From the NCBI GenBank assembly GCA_963811635.1, contig CAWESB010000008.1, forward strand, positions 77,437 to 141,436: DNA of 64,000 nucleotides, written 5' to 3'. The DNA comes from JAIBJN01 sp963811635 (GTDB taxonomy: Bacteria > Actinomycetota > Thermoleophilia > Gaiellales > Gaiellaceae). The notes below the pieces were generated by a model. The model did no database searches, was not told the origin of the DNA, and saw only the letters and a program-made list of their open reading frames with translations. The translations under genes were made by a program, and so were the position numbers. Shown here in pieces: positions 36,998 through 45,073 of the stretch. Every line of letters begins with the position of its first letter. The stretch's first letter is position 1.

Positions 36998-37680
36998 GCT
37001 TCGAAGCGGAAGCCGACGCCCCGGACCGTATGGATGTAGCGGGGCTCCGCCGGGTCGTCGCCGAGCTTCTTGCGCAATGCGCTCACGTGCACGTCGAGCG
37101 TCTTGGTCGAGCCGAACCAGGCGGGGTCCCAGACCTCGTGCACGAGCTCGTCGCGCTTCACGAGCTTGCCCGCGCGCTCGAGGAGGACGCGGAGCAGCTC
37201 GAACTCCTTCACCGTCAGCTCGAGCGGCTCGCCGGCGCGCGTCACCTCGTGGGTGTCGAGGTCCATGCGCACGTCCCCGGCCTCGAGGACAGCGGCTCCG
37301 GGCTCGGCGGTGTCGCCGGCCCGGCGCAGCACCGCCCTGATCCGGGCCGCCAGCTCGGCCGCGCTGAAGGGTTTGGTGACGTAGTCGTCGGCACCCAGCT
37401 CGAGCCCGAGCACCCGGTCCATCTCCTCGCCGCGCGCGGTCAGCATGACCACCGGCGTCCGCGAGGTCTCCCGGATCCGGCGGAGGACGTCGCGCCCGTC
37501 TCCGTCCGGGAGCATCACGTCGAGGAGAACGAGGTCGGGCGAGCGGCTGTCGAAGAGTGCAAGGCCCTTCGCCGCCGTGTCGGCGACGATCGCGTCGAAG
37601 CCCTCGCGCCCGAGCGCGGCCGCGAGCGGCTCCGAGATCGCCCCTTCGTCCTCGATCAGCAGGATCGTTCGCTTGGTCAT
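36994..37680 (-). CDS. OmpR/PhoB-family response regulator
   Basis: This 228-residue protein starts at ATG 37680. The receiver domain has the acidic pair ED near residue 10, phospho-acceptor Asp in LVLLDVMLPDGDG, the Thr of MLTARGEE and the Lys of VTKPF. The C-terminal winged helix has LTVKEFELLRVLLE, DVHVSALRKKLGDD and IHTVRGVGFRF. It acts as a DNA-binding regulator phosphorylated by the overlapping kinase. It is divergent from the GT4 glycosyltransferase (57-base gap). Confidence 0.94.
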   Translation of the reverse strand: MTKRTILLIEDEGAISEPLAAALGREGFDAIVADTAAKGLALFDSRSPDLVLLDVMLPDGDGRDVLRRIRETSRTPVVMLTARGEEMDRVLGLELGADDYVTKPFSAAELAARIRAVLRRAGDTAEPGAAVLEAGDVRMDLDTHEVTRAGEPLELTVKEFELLRVLLERAGKLVKRDELVHEVWDPAWFGSTKTLDVHVSALRKKLGDDPAEPRYIHTVRGVGFRFEA

Positions 37681-37737
37681 CCCCTCGGGACAGCGTAGGC
37701 GGAAGCCCCGCCGGCCGTTGCCGGGTAGCCTCGCCCG

Positions 37738-38979
37738 ATGCGCATCCTCGTCTGGCACGGCTATCTGCTGGCGGGCACGGGCTCGAACGTCTACACGCGC
37801 CAGCTCGTCCGCGAGTGGCGGCGCGAGGGCCACGACGTGACCGTGCTCTCCCAGGAGCCGCATCCCGAGCACTACGACCTCGGCGGCGCCGCCACCGTGC
37901 GCCCAGACGTCGGCGGTCTCCTGCCCGTGTTCGTGCTGGACGAATACGAGGGCTACGAGGTCAAGCTTGTCCAGGAATGCAGCCGGGCGGAGCTCGACGC
38001 GTGGGTCGAGGCGAACGCGGCCGCGGTGCGCGAGCGGCTGCCGGCCGACCTCGTCTTCGTCAACCACGTCCTGCTCGGGGCGCCCGTCGGCGCGGCGGCC
38101 GGCGGCCGCTACATCGTCAAGGCGCACGGGTCCGAGCTCGAGTACTCGATGCGGGGTAACGAGGAGCTGTCACGGTGGGGCGAGAAGACACTGGTCGGCG
38201 CGGCGGCCGTCGTCGTCGGCTCCGCGCACATTCGCGAGGTCCTGGGCGAGGTCTGCGGCCACGTCGAGCGCGTGCACGAGATTCCGCCGGGTGTCGACGT
38301 CGAGCTCTGGCGCCCGGCCCCCCGGGACGAGGCGCTTCGCGCGCTGCTCGACGAGGCTCGGAGCGACCCGCCCAACCCCGGGAACGCGAACGAGCGCCTT
38401 CCCGACGAGGGGAATGACGGTCGCCTGAGGGCATTCCTGGCCGGCGACCGGCCCACGGTCGTCTACTTCGGGAAGCTGATCGAGAACAAGGGAGTCCAGC
38501 TGCTGCTCGAGTCGCTGGACGGCCTGGACGCCCGCGCGGTGATCGTCGGCTTCGGCGACTACCGCGAGGAGCTCGAGCGCCTGGCCCAGGGCCGTGACGC
38601 GCTCTTCACGGGCCCGCTCGAGCACCGGCATCTCGTTCACCTCCTCGCGCTCGCGGACGCTGCCGTCGTCCCGTCCATCTTCCCGGAGGCGTTCGGCATG
38701 GTCGCCGCCGAGGCCGCGGCGGCGGGCTGCCCGCCGGTCGTCGCCGACCACAGCGGGCTCGCCGAGATCGCCGCGGGCCTGCGCGACCATTACCCGCCCC
38801 GGCTCGCGCACCTGGCGAGCTTCCCGAAGGGCGACGCCGCCGCGCTCCACGCCCGCCTCGGGGAACAGCTCGCGCTCGGCCCGGCGGAGCGTGCCGAGCT
38901 TCGCGCGGCAGCGAGGCAGGCGACCGTCGACCTCTGGAGCTGGACGAGCGTGGCCCGCCGAATCCTCGAGGTGGCCTGA
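37738..38979 (+). CDS. GT4-family glycosyltransferase
   Basis: This is a 413-residue GT-B protein. It has the N-terminal HGYLLAGTGSNVYTRQL acceptor loop, KAHGSELEYS, and IPPGVDVELW at the domain hinge. YFGKLIENKGVQLLLESL precedes the nucleotide-sugar site PSIFPEAFGMVAAEAAAAGCP, with the E-x7-E arrangement of retaining GT4 enzymes. It should transfer a sugar from an NDP- or GDP-donor to a lipid or glycan in the cytoplasm; the acceptor is unknown. A strong terminator follows. Confidence 0.88.
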   Translation: MRILVWHGYLLAGTGSNVYTRQLVREWRREGHDVTVLSQEPHPEHYDLGGAATVRPDVGGLLPVFVLDEYEGYEVKLVQECSRAELDAWVEANAAAVRERLPADLVFVNHVLLGAPVGAAAGGRYIVKAHGSELEYSMRGNEELSRWGEKTLVGAAAVVVGSAHIREVLGEVCGHVERVHEIPPGVDVELWRPAPRDEALRALLDEARSDPPNPGNANERLPDEGNDGRLRAFLAGDRPTVVYFGKLIENKGVQLLLESLDGLDARAVIVGFGDYREELERLAQGRDALFTGPLEHRHLVHLLALADAAVVPSIFPEAFGMVAAEAAAAGCPPVVADHSGLAEIAAGLRDHYPPRLAHLASFPKGDAAALHARLGEQLALGPAERAELRAAARQATVDLWSWTSVARRILEVA

Positions 38980-38984
38980 GGCGA

Positions 38985-39015
38985 GGGGCGGCCGGCGGTC
39001 GCCGGCCGCCCCTTT
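38985..39015 (+). terminator. Rho-independent-like terminator after the glycosyltransferase
   Basis: GGGGCGGCCGGCG (38985-38997) and CGCCGGCCGCCCC (39000-39012) form a 13-bp perfect inverted repeat around a 2-base centre, followed by TTT. It is 6 bases after the GT4 stop and in front of the convergent lamin-tail gene. Confidence 0.8.
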
Positions 39016-39025
39016 CCTCGCGGCC

Positions 39026-39961
39026 TCAGGGGCCGCTGGCGACATTCGCGGCGCCGCGGGTGAGGGTCGTCGTGAAGACCCAGTCCGAGGCCGCGTCGTT
39101 TGCGTCCTTCCCGTCCGGAATGCGGCTGAGCGATCCAGCGGTCGTGTTCGAGTCGGCCACGGTCGCAGGCAGGAGCGTTCCCTCGACGAGGTTGTACGTC
39201 GTCCCGCCGATCACCGCTGCGGTGATCCCGCCCTCGTAGGAGAGTGCGTCCAAGAGGGCTCCGTCCGCGCCGATCAGGGCAAGGCCGTCGGGGGCGCCGT
39301 TCTGCGCGTCGCCGGCGACAACGAGGTAGCCGCCGGGAGCGAGCGTGCCCGTGAGCGCCTCGCGCGCGTACTCCGCCGAGTCCGCTCCGTCGACGTAGAC
39401 GAGCGAGATTCCGGCGAGGTCGATCGGGGTCGAGCCCGTGTTCTTCAGCTCGACGAAGCCGTCGCCGTCGGCGCCGACCTGGTCGTAGTCCACCTCGTTG
39501 ATGACCAGGCCTCCGGTGGGCGGAGGAGGCGGCGGGGGCGGAGGCGGCGAGCCGCCCGCGACACAGCGGAACAGCACCGTGTCGTCGCCGGCGAAGTCGA
39601 GCTCGACCGCGCCCGCCTGGCCACCGTCGGTGGCGCAAGCGATCCCGGCGAGGTCGCCGAGCTTTGACAGCCCGGCGCCCGGGTCGCCCTTCGGGCCTTG
39701 CGGCCCGGCGGGGCCGGGCGGGCCCGCGGGTCCTGCGACGTTCCAGGACACCGCCGACTCCCGCGCGCGGCAGGCGCTCGCCGACGAGACGAGGCGTACC
39801 CAGCCGCCGTTCGGGTGTCGGCAGGCGTAGATGACCTCGTCTGCGGCCGCCGCCGCGGCGATCCTGGCGTTCTTCCCCACCGCGAGCGCGCCCCCCGTGG
39901 CCAGGGCTAGCACCAGCACGGCGGCGAGGGCGACGAGCGCACGCATGCGTGTGATCCTCAT
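39026..39961 (-). CDS. Secreted protein with collagen-like segment and lamin-tail domain
   Basis: This 311-residue protein starts at ATG 39961 with GGAAGGAG 4 bases upstream. A signal peptide (residues 5-28) leads to a small Cys-containing domain and a short collagen-like GPAGPPGPAGPQGPKGDPG stretch. A second Cys domain and a run of ten prolines follow. The C-terminal lamin-tail domain (LVINEVDYDQVGADGDGFVE, then LAPGGYLVVAGD) is a beta-sandwich found in many secreted bacterial proteins. It is probably a surface or matrix protein. Confidence 0.82.
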   Translation of the reverse strand: MRITRMRALVALAAVLVLALATGGALAVGKNARIAAAAAADEVIYACRHPNGGWVRLVSSASACRARESAVSWNVAGPAGPPGPAGPQGPKGDPGAGLSKLGDLAGIACATDGGQAGAVELDFAGDDTVLFRCVAGGSPPPPPPPPPPTGGLVINEVDYDQVGADGDGFVELKNTGSTPIDLAGISLVYVDGADSAEYAREALTGTLAPGGYLVVAGDAQNGAPDGLALIGADGALLDALSYEGGITAAVIGGTTYNLVEGTLLPATVADSNTTAGSLSRIPDGKDANDAASDWVFTTTLTRGAANVASGP

Positions 39962-40106
39962 GGGTCTCCTTCCGGTCGACGTGACGCGACCGGAGATACC
40001 GCGGTCCGCCTGGCTGCCACCAGTGGCCGGAACGGCCGGGTCTGCCGGGAAGCGGCATGAACACTGGGGCCTGTGGAGGGGGCGGCGCTCTCTCGGTGCG
40101 AACCCG

Positions 40107-41216
40107 TTACAGCTTGCCGCTGACGGGAAGCCCCGCCTCGAGCTGCCGCTGCTGGTCGGCCGTGAACGGCCCGTCCTGGAGCGCGGCGTCAAGCTGGCGC
40201 GACCGGAAGAGGTCGACGATGTAGCGCATCCGGTCGGCGAGCTCCGTCCAGTTGACGGCGGCGCTCACGGAGACCGGGCGGTCGGCGCCGTTGCGGCGGA
40301 GGAAGTCGAGCGTTTCCAGATCGTCCACCGGGTCGAGCAGCGCCGGATAGAGCGGCCCGCCCTTCGGCGCGGGGAGCTGCCGGCCGAGGACGAGCGTCTC
40401 GCCCGGAAGGTCGAGCGTCATCAGCTCCCGCGTGCACAGCTCCTCCCAGTGGCGCTCCGTCTCCTTCGCCGCCTCTCGGAGGACGACTCGCAGGGCCCCT
40501 CGGCAGACCGTTTGCAGCCCGCGCGGCAGGCGGCGGGCCGCCTCGTCCGCGGGGTCGAGGAGGGCCACTCGGATCGGCGCGTCGATCGAGCCGGCGATGA
40601 ACGGCTGCAGCCGGATCTGCTCGTGGCGGCCGATGCGCGCGTTTGCCAGGAGCATGAGCTCCGCCTTCCGGTGCGGGTCGGGCTCCGCTCGTGCCATCGC
40701 GTAGCCGGCCAGTGCGAGCCGCAGTCGCGTCTGGCCCCCTCGCTCGCTCGCGCCCTCGGTGAGGCCCGCGCAGATGCGCAGCACGGCGGCCCCGTCGTCG
40801 TCCTCGTCGAGCGCTTCGATCGTCCGGGCGAAGACAGGGGCGAGCTCGCTGAAGACAGCGAGATTCCCCGCGGTGATCAGCTCGCCGACGTTGTGGACGA
40901 TCCGCCGGGCGATGTCGAGGACGATGTCCTTCGGGATGCTCGCGTCCGCGTTCACGCGCGCAAGCGCACGGTTTGCCCGCTCGATGCCTTGCTGAACCTG
41001 CGCCGAGTCGGCGAGCACGTGGCGGAAGGCCGTGGGCACCTCCTCGTCCCTGATGAAGCGCCCGGCGGTCCGCGAGGCCCAGGTGGCGAATGTGCACCAG
41101 TTCGCGTGCTCCGCCCCGAGGCGAGGCCGAAGAGCGACCGACAGGTCGTGGTAGCACTGGGTGATCAGGAGGTTGCGCCTGATCGGATCGTCGGCGAGCC
41201 CGACGATCCAGGCCAC
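40107..41216 (-). CDS. Conserved hypothetical protein (helical, WCTFATWASR motif)
   Basis: This 369-residue, mostly helical soluble protein carries WCTFATWASRTAGRFIRDEE near residue 40, a signature I associate with an uncharacterised bacterial family. No catalytic pattern is visible. GTG 41216 is the only start codon in the open frame downstream of the preceding in-frame stop, and GGAG lies about 7 bases upstream. Two hairpins separate it from the upstream microprotein gene. Function unknown. Confidence 0.72.
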   Translation of the reverse strand: MAWIVGLADDPIRRNLLITQCYHDLSVALRPRLGAEHANWCTFATWASRTAGRFIRDEEVPTAFRHVLADSAQVQQGIERANRALARVNADASIPKDIVLDIARRIVHNVGELITAGNLAVFSELAPVFARTIEALDEDDDGAAVLRICAGLTEGASERGGQTRLRLALAGYAMARAEPDPHRKAELMLLANARIGRHEQIRLQPFIAGSIDAPIRVALLDPADEAARRLPRGLQTVCRGALRVVLREAAKETERHWEELCTRELMTLDLPGETLVLGRQLPAPKGGPLYPALLDPVDDLETLDFLRRNGADRPVSVSAAVNWTELADRMRYIVDLFRSRQLDAALQDGPFTADQQRQLEAGLPVSGKL

Positions 41217-41363
41217 CCGCTCCGGGGACGTCGGCTCGCCGGGGGGCCGCTCGGTTATCTCTTCGCCCTCGGAGGCGTCGCCATGCCCGCCACGTTAGAC
41301 GCCCGGCGGCTCGGCGCCCAGCTCCGTCCAGGCGAAAGACCCGAACTCATCGCCGAACGACGA

Positions 41364-41382
41364 AGGGCGCTGTCAGCGCCCT
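41364..41382. terminator. Hairpin AGGGCGC-TGTCA-GCGCCCT
   Basis: A 7-bp perfect stem with a 5-base loop lies between the 21-residue gene and the conserved hypothetical gene. It has no T run, so it could end transcription weakly or stabilise a message end. Confidence 0.45.
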
Positions 41383-41398
41383 CGACTGTGTGAACACG

Positions 41399-41424
41399 AG
41401 GGCCGGCGACTGCTCGCCGGCCCT
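41399..41424. terminator. Hairpin AGGGCCGGCGA-CTGC-TCGCCGGCCCT
   Basis: A perfect 11-bp stem with a 4-base loop lies 12 bases beyond the stop of the 21-residue gene on the minus strand. Its position fits a terminator for that short transcript, although no T run follows in either direction. Confidence 0.6.
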
Positions 41425-41436
41425 GGTCCAATCCAC

Positions 41437-41502
41437 CTAGAAGATCAGGATCAGGATGACGATGATGAGAATGATGACGAGCGTGCCAATGCCGATGTAC
41501 AT
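41437..41502 (-). CDS. 21-residue hydrophobic membrane microprotein
   Basis: The ATG at 41502 is preceded by AAGGGAGGTC with 4-5 bases spacing, one of the best ribosome binding sites in the window. The product starts MYIGIGTLVIILIIVILILI and ends with Phe. It is a single membrane helix with almost only Ile, Leu and Val after a Gly-containing N-terminus. A hairpin follows. The strong translation signal and isolated position argue for a real microprotein, too short for normal gene callers. The role is unknown. Confidence 0.65.
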   Translation of the reverse strand: MYIGIGTLVIILIIVILILIF

Positions 41503-41572
41503 ATTGACCTCCCTTCCAGACGCGAGAGAGATACCCGGGTAGTCGAAAGGGAAAACGTCCGCCTCTTCCGGC

Positions 41573-42559
41573 TCAGGCGACGCTGACCGTGACCCGGTGC
41601 ACGCTGTTGTTGCCGTAGCCGAGCGCGTTCCAGACCGGCTGCTCAGGCTGGGCGCGGCCGGCGGCGTCGGTTGCCCGCGAGGCGAGCGCGTGTTCCCCGG
41701 CTTCGAGCTCGACCTCGACGCTCCAGGGCGTAAAGGCGTACGGGCCGAGCGGCTCGTCCAACGCCGTTTCGAGCCACGGCCCGGCGCCCGCTTGTAGGTC
41801 CACCCGCGCGATCGGCGCCGCGCTCCAGGCCACCCCGCGCACCGTGACGACGCCGGGCCCCGTCTGTATCGCCGTGATCAGGGAGCTGACGGCAAGCTCG
41901 CGGATCGCCGTTCCCTCGGGAGTCCCTTCGGCGCCGAAGAAGCAGTAGTCCTCCACCTGGAAGTAGCCGCGGAAGGGCTCGGTCACGAGCTCGACGCGTC
42001 GCAGCCACTTGACCGAGTCGACCGCGTAGTGGCCCGGGACGAGCGCCCGGAGCGGCCCGCCGAGATCCTGCGGGATCGGCCCGCCCTCCACCTCCCAGGC
42101 GAGCAGGGTCGCCGGGTCGAGCGCCTTGGCGAGCGGGATCGCGCGGGCGAACGCGCCCTCGCCGTCGGCCCCGTGGAGGACGACCTCGACAGCACCCGTG
42201 AGAACGCCTGCCTGCTCGAGGACGAGGGCGAGCGGCGTGCCCGCCCACGCGGCCTGGCTGACGGCGCCCGCGCCCCATGGCACTCCCGGCACCTGGGGAC
42301 TCAACTCGGCGCGCCGGTGGCCGGCGCACTCGAGGACAGCGTCCACGCTCCGCGCCGGCAGGGCGCGCAGCTCGTCGAGCCCGAGGGTCGCAGGCGACAG
42401 CACCGCGCCGCCGACCTCCACGAGCCAGCCGGACGCGCCGCCGACCGCAGGCGGGAAGTGGCTTCGCCGGAAGTGCAGGTCGAGCGGCGTCGAGCCCCGG
42501 CCGAGAGCCTCGAGCGGGGCGGGGCGGGGCTCGGGGCCGCGCGCGGTATCGGCAGGCAC
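41573..42559 (-). CDS. Sulfite-oxidase-type molybdopterin oxidoreductase
   Basis: This 328-residue protein has the molybdopterin domain containing LECAGHRRAELSPQVPG, where the Cys coordinates Mo. WAGTPLALVLEQAGV and GPLRALVPGHYAVDSVKWL follow. The C-terminal dimerisation domain starts near residue 220 (ITAIQTGPGVVTVRGVAWS). No haem domain and no signal peptide are visible, unlike YedY-type exported enzymes, so it may be cytoplasmic. The GTG start at 42559 follows a GAGAGAG. It probably oxidises sulfite or a related small molecule. Confidence 0.87.
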   Translation of the reverse strand: MPADTARGPEPRPAPLEALGRGSTPLDLHFRRSHFPPAVGGASGWLVEVGGAVLSPATLGLDELRALPARSVDAVLECAGHRRAELSPQVPGVPWGAGAVSQAAWAGTPLALVLEQAGVLTGAVEVVLHGADGEGAFARAIPLAKALDPATLLAWEVEGGPIPQDLGGPLRALVPGHYAVDSVKWLRRVELVTEPFRGYFQVEDYCFFGAEGTPEGTAIRELAVSSLITAIQTGPGVVTVRGVAWSAAPIARVDLQAGAGPWLETALDEPLGPYAFTPWSVEVELEAGEHALASRATDAAGRAQPEQPVWNALGYGNNSVHRVTVSVA

Positions 42560-42590
42560 CTCTCTCTTATAGGCCGATCCCGCGTTCCTG

Positions 42591-43070
42591 TCAGCCCGGA
42601 TCGCCGGCCCGCGTGAACTCCATCACCCAGTTCGTCTCCCACGTTCCGCCGCCGTCGGCCGAGAACGCCTGCTCCCAGCGTGGCGTCGGCGTGGTCACCC
42701 CGGACCAGGTGAAGCGCACGAGGATCGGCTTGCCGTCGAACGAGTCGGCGCCCTCGAAGACGCCCTCGTCGCCGTCGAACGAGCCGATCACGGGCGGGTC
42801 GAGGAGCCCCGAGCGGCGGGTGTCCGCCCAGTAGATCGACCACTTCTTCGCCTTCGGGTCGAAGAAGCGGAAGGACATGCCGATGAAGCCGCCCTCGTGT
42901 TCGGTCCTGAACTCGTCCTCGTTGCCGAGCCCGTCGAGCAGGGGCCTGGCGACGACCCTCGCGTCGAACTCGATCCAGTCGTCGGAGCCCTGCAGGCGCT
43001 CCCGCAGGTAGCGGTTGCGCACGTTCCAGCTGCCCATCCAGAAGTCGAAGTCGCGTGCCCCGTTCTGCAT
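42591..43070 (-). CDS. DUF1579-like small protein
   Basis: This 159-residue protein starts at ATG 43070 with AGGAGG 6 bases upstream. DFDFWMGSWNVRNRYL at the N-terminus and WSIYWADTRRSG in the middle are typical of the DUF1579/lipocalin-like group of small beta proteins. It is divergent from the WYL regulator, with a 17-bp inverted repeat between them, so it is a likely target of that regulator. Function unknown. Confidence 0.78.
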   Translation of the reverse strand: MQNGARDFDFWMGSWNVRNRYLRERLQGSDDWIEFDARVVARPLLDGLGNEDEFRTEHEGGFIGMSFRFFDPKAKKWSIYWADTRRSGLLDPPVIGSFDGDEGVFEGADSFDGKPILVRFTWSGVTTPTPRWEQAFSADGGGTWETNWVMEFTRAGDPG

Positions 43071-43113
43071 CGAAACCTCCTGTCGCGTGGTTCCGCGACC
43101 GTAGCGAGCGAAT

Positions 43114-43130
43114 AGGGCGGATTCCGCCCT
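43114..43130. promoter_or_regulatory. 17-bp inverted repeat between the DUF1579 gene and the WYL regulator
   Basis: AGGGCGGA-T-TCCGCCCT has perfect 8-bp arms around one base. It lies 44 bases before the DUF1579 ATG and 24 bases before the chosen regulator start. The place and symmetry suit an operator for the WYL protein, both autoregulation and control of the divergent gene (inference). Confidence 0.6.
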
Positions 43131-43153
43131 CTATGTGTGCTTCACTTCCGCAG

Positions 43154-44104
43154 GTGACCTCGCCAACCTCCCGGCTGCTCGCGCTCCTCGAGACCCTGCA
43201 GACGCAGCCGGTCGCGACGGGCAGGGAGCTCGCGGACCGGCTCGAGATCGACGTCCGCACGCTTCGCCGGTACGTCGCGGCGCTCCAGGAGCTCGGCATC
43301 CCGGTCGAGGGGCAGCGCGGCGTCGGCGGCGGCTACCGCATGCGCCCGGGCTACCGGCTCCCGCCCCTGATGCTGAGCGACGACGAAGCGGTCGTGCTGG
43401 TGCTCGGTCTCCTCGCGGCCCGCCGTTTCGGGCTCGACACCGAAGGCGCGGCAGCCGACGATGCGCTCGCCAAGATCCACCGCGTCCTCCCGACCAGGCT
43501 TCGCAGCCGGGTCGAAGCGCTCGAAACGGCACTCGGGTTCACGACGGCGATCGGCGCGGCTGCGCCTGTGCCGGGCGAGACGGTCCTGCTCCTTGCCGAC
43601 GCGATCCGCCGGGGCAAGCGGGTACGCACCGGGTACCGCACCTTCTCGGGCGAGACCTCGGACCGCGACCTGAGCCCGTATGGGCTCGTCTTCCACGCCG
43701 GCCGCTGGTACCTCCCCGCCCACGACCACGGCCGCGGCGAGCTGCGCACGTTCCGGGTCGACCGGATGAGCGAGCCCACGCTCGGCGAAGCTGCATGGCA
43801 CGCTCCTCCCGACGACTTCGACGCGGTCGCCTCCGTCACGGCAGCGATCGCGTCGGTGCCGTGGACGTGGGCGGTCGAGGTGGCGCTCGACCTACCGCTG
43901 GCTGTCGCCGCCGAGCGCGTCCCTTCCAGCTCGGCAGCCTCAGGGAGGACGGGAGCGGACGGTGCTGACCATGCGCGTCGAGTCGCTCGACTGGATGGCG
44001 ACCGTCCTCGCCGGGCTCGGCTGCGGCTTCACCGTCCGCCGCCGGACGAGCTCCGCACGAGCGTCGCCGCGCTCGCGGCCCGGCTGGCCGAGGCGGTCTC
44101 CTGA
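43154..44104 (+). CDS. WYL-domain transcriptional regulator with a probably frame-shifted C-terminal segment
   Basis: The protein has an N-terminal HTH (RLLALLETLQTQPVATGREL, then RTLRRYVAALQELGIPVEGQ). The WYL domain follows, with RTGYRTFSGETSDRDLSPYG and GRWYLPAHDHGRGELRTFRVDR. GTG 43154 gives the usual family start; an ATG at 43133 is possible. From about base 43920 to 44040 the annotated frame turns into Arg/Ala-rich noise. The expected family sequence (FQLGSLREDGSG, VLTMRVESLDWMATVLAGLG, PDELRTSVAALAARL) is present in frame +1, then frame +2, then back. Three single-base losses within about 120 bases would explain this. Confidence 0.8.
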   Translation: MTSPTSRLLALLETLQTQPVATGRELADRLEIDVRTLRRYVAALQELGIPVEGQRGVGGGYRMRPGYRLPPLMLSDDEAVVLVLGLLAARRFGLDTEGAAADDALAKIHRVLPTRLRSRVEALETALGFTTAIGAAAPVPGETVLLLADAIRRGKRVRTGYRTFSGETSDRDLSPYGLVFHAGRWYLPAHDHGRGELRTFRVDRMSEPTLGEAAWHAPPDDFDAVASVTAAIASVPWTWAVEVALDLPLAVAAERVPSSSAASGRTGADGADHARRVARLDGDRPRRARLRLHRPPPDELRTSVAALAARLAEAVS

Positions 44105-44245
44105 CGCCGAGAGGCCCGCCGGGACGGGGCGGGCCGGACGGCGGTCCTAGGGGGTCGGCCGGGGGAATCCGGGTCCCGGCACGAGCTCGATCTCGTATCG
44201 TCTCCGGATAGGGTCCGCGCTCCGCACCCGTCTCGAAAGGACGCC

Positions 44246-45073
44246 ATGTCTGCCGCCGCGACCCGACCCGACACCATCGTTCTCATCCACGGCTTCTGGG
44301 TCACCCCGAGAAGCTGGGAGCACTGGCTCGCCCACTACGAGGCGAAGGGGTTCCGTGTGCTCGCGCCTGCCTACCCCGGCTTCGAAGTCGAGGTCGAGGC
44401 GCTGAACGAGGATCCCTCGCCGATCGAGGCGGTGACTGTGCCGGCGATCATCGACCACCTCGAGGACGTGATCCGCGGCCTCGACTCCGAGCCCATCCTG
44501 ATCGGGCACTCAGCGGGCGGGGTCTTCACGCAGATCCTGCTCGACCGCGGCCACGGCGCCGCCGGCGTGGCGATCAACTCGGCTCCGACGGAGGGCGTGG
44601 CCGTCGTTCCGCTGTCGCAGATCAAGGCGACCTTCCCCGTGCTCAAGAACCCGGCCAACCGGCACAAGGCGGTGGGGTTCACGCTGGAGCAGTGGCGCTA
44701 CGCGTTCACCAACACTTTCACGGAGGAGGAGGCCAAGGCGCTGTACGAGCGCTACCACATTCCGGCGTCCGGCCGGATCTTCTGGGGGAGCGCTCTGGCG
44801 AACATTCATCCCGGCCAGGACGACAATCACGTCGACTACGAGAACGACGACCGCGCGCCGCTGCTCTTCATCTCGGGCAGCGAGGATCACCTCATGCCTC
44901 CGAAGGTGCAGCGGTCGAACGCGAAGCACTACAAGTCGAACACCGTCACCGAGGTAAGGGAGTACGAGGGCTTCGCGCACCTGCTGCCGGCCCAGGAGGG
45001 CTGGGAGGAGATCGCCGACTACGCTCTCGAGTGGGCGCTCGAGCACGCCGTCGCGGCGCGAGCGACCGCTTGA
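44246..45073 (+). CDS. Alpha/beta hydrolase
   Basis: This 275-residue alpha/beta-hydrolase fold protein has the oxyanion segment LIHGFWVTPRSWEHW, the nucleophile elbow LIGHSAGG (Ser), a late Asp near SGSEDHLMP and a His in YEGFAHLLPAQEGW. All triad members are present. It is probably an esterase or C-C hydrolase of unknown substrate in the cytoplasm. The stop overlaps the next TTG start (TTGA), so it is coupled to the MBL gene. Confidence 0.87.
   Translation: MSAAATRPDTIVLIHGFWVTPRSWEHWLAHYEAKGFRVLAPAYPGFEVEVEALNEDPSPIEAVTVPAIIDHLEDVIRGLDSEPILIGHSAGGVFTQILLDRGHGAAGVAINSAPTEGVAVVPLSQIKATFPVLKNPANRHKAVGFTLEQWRYAFTNTFTEEEAKALYERYHIPASGRIFWGSALANIHPGQDDNHVDYENDDRAPLLFISGSEDHLMPPKVQRSNAKHYKSNTVTEVREYEGFAHLLPAQEGWEEIADYALEWALEHAVAARATA

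Noticed and set aside
39650..39740. A true collagen-type structural protein
   Set aside because: The Gly-X-Y stretch is only about six triplets inside a lamin-tail protein, too short for a collagen rod.
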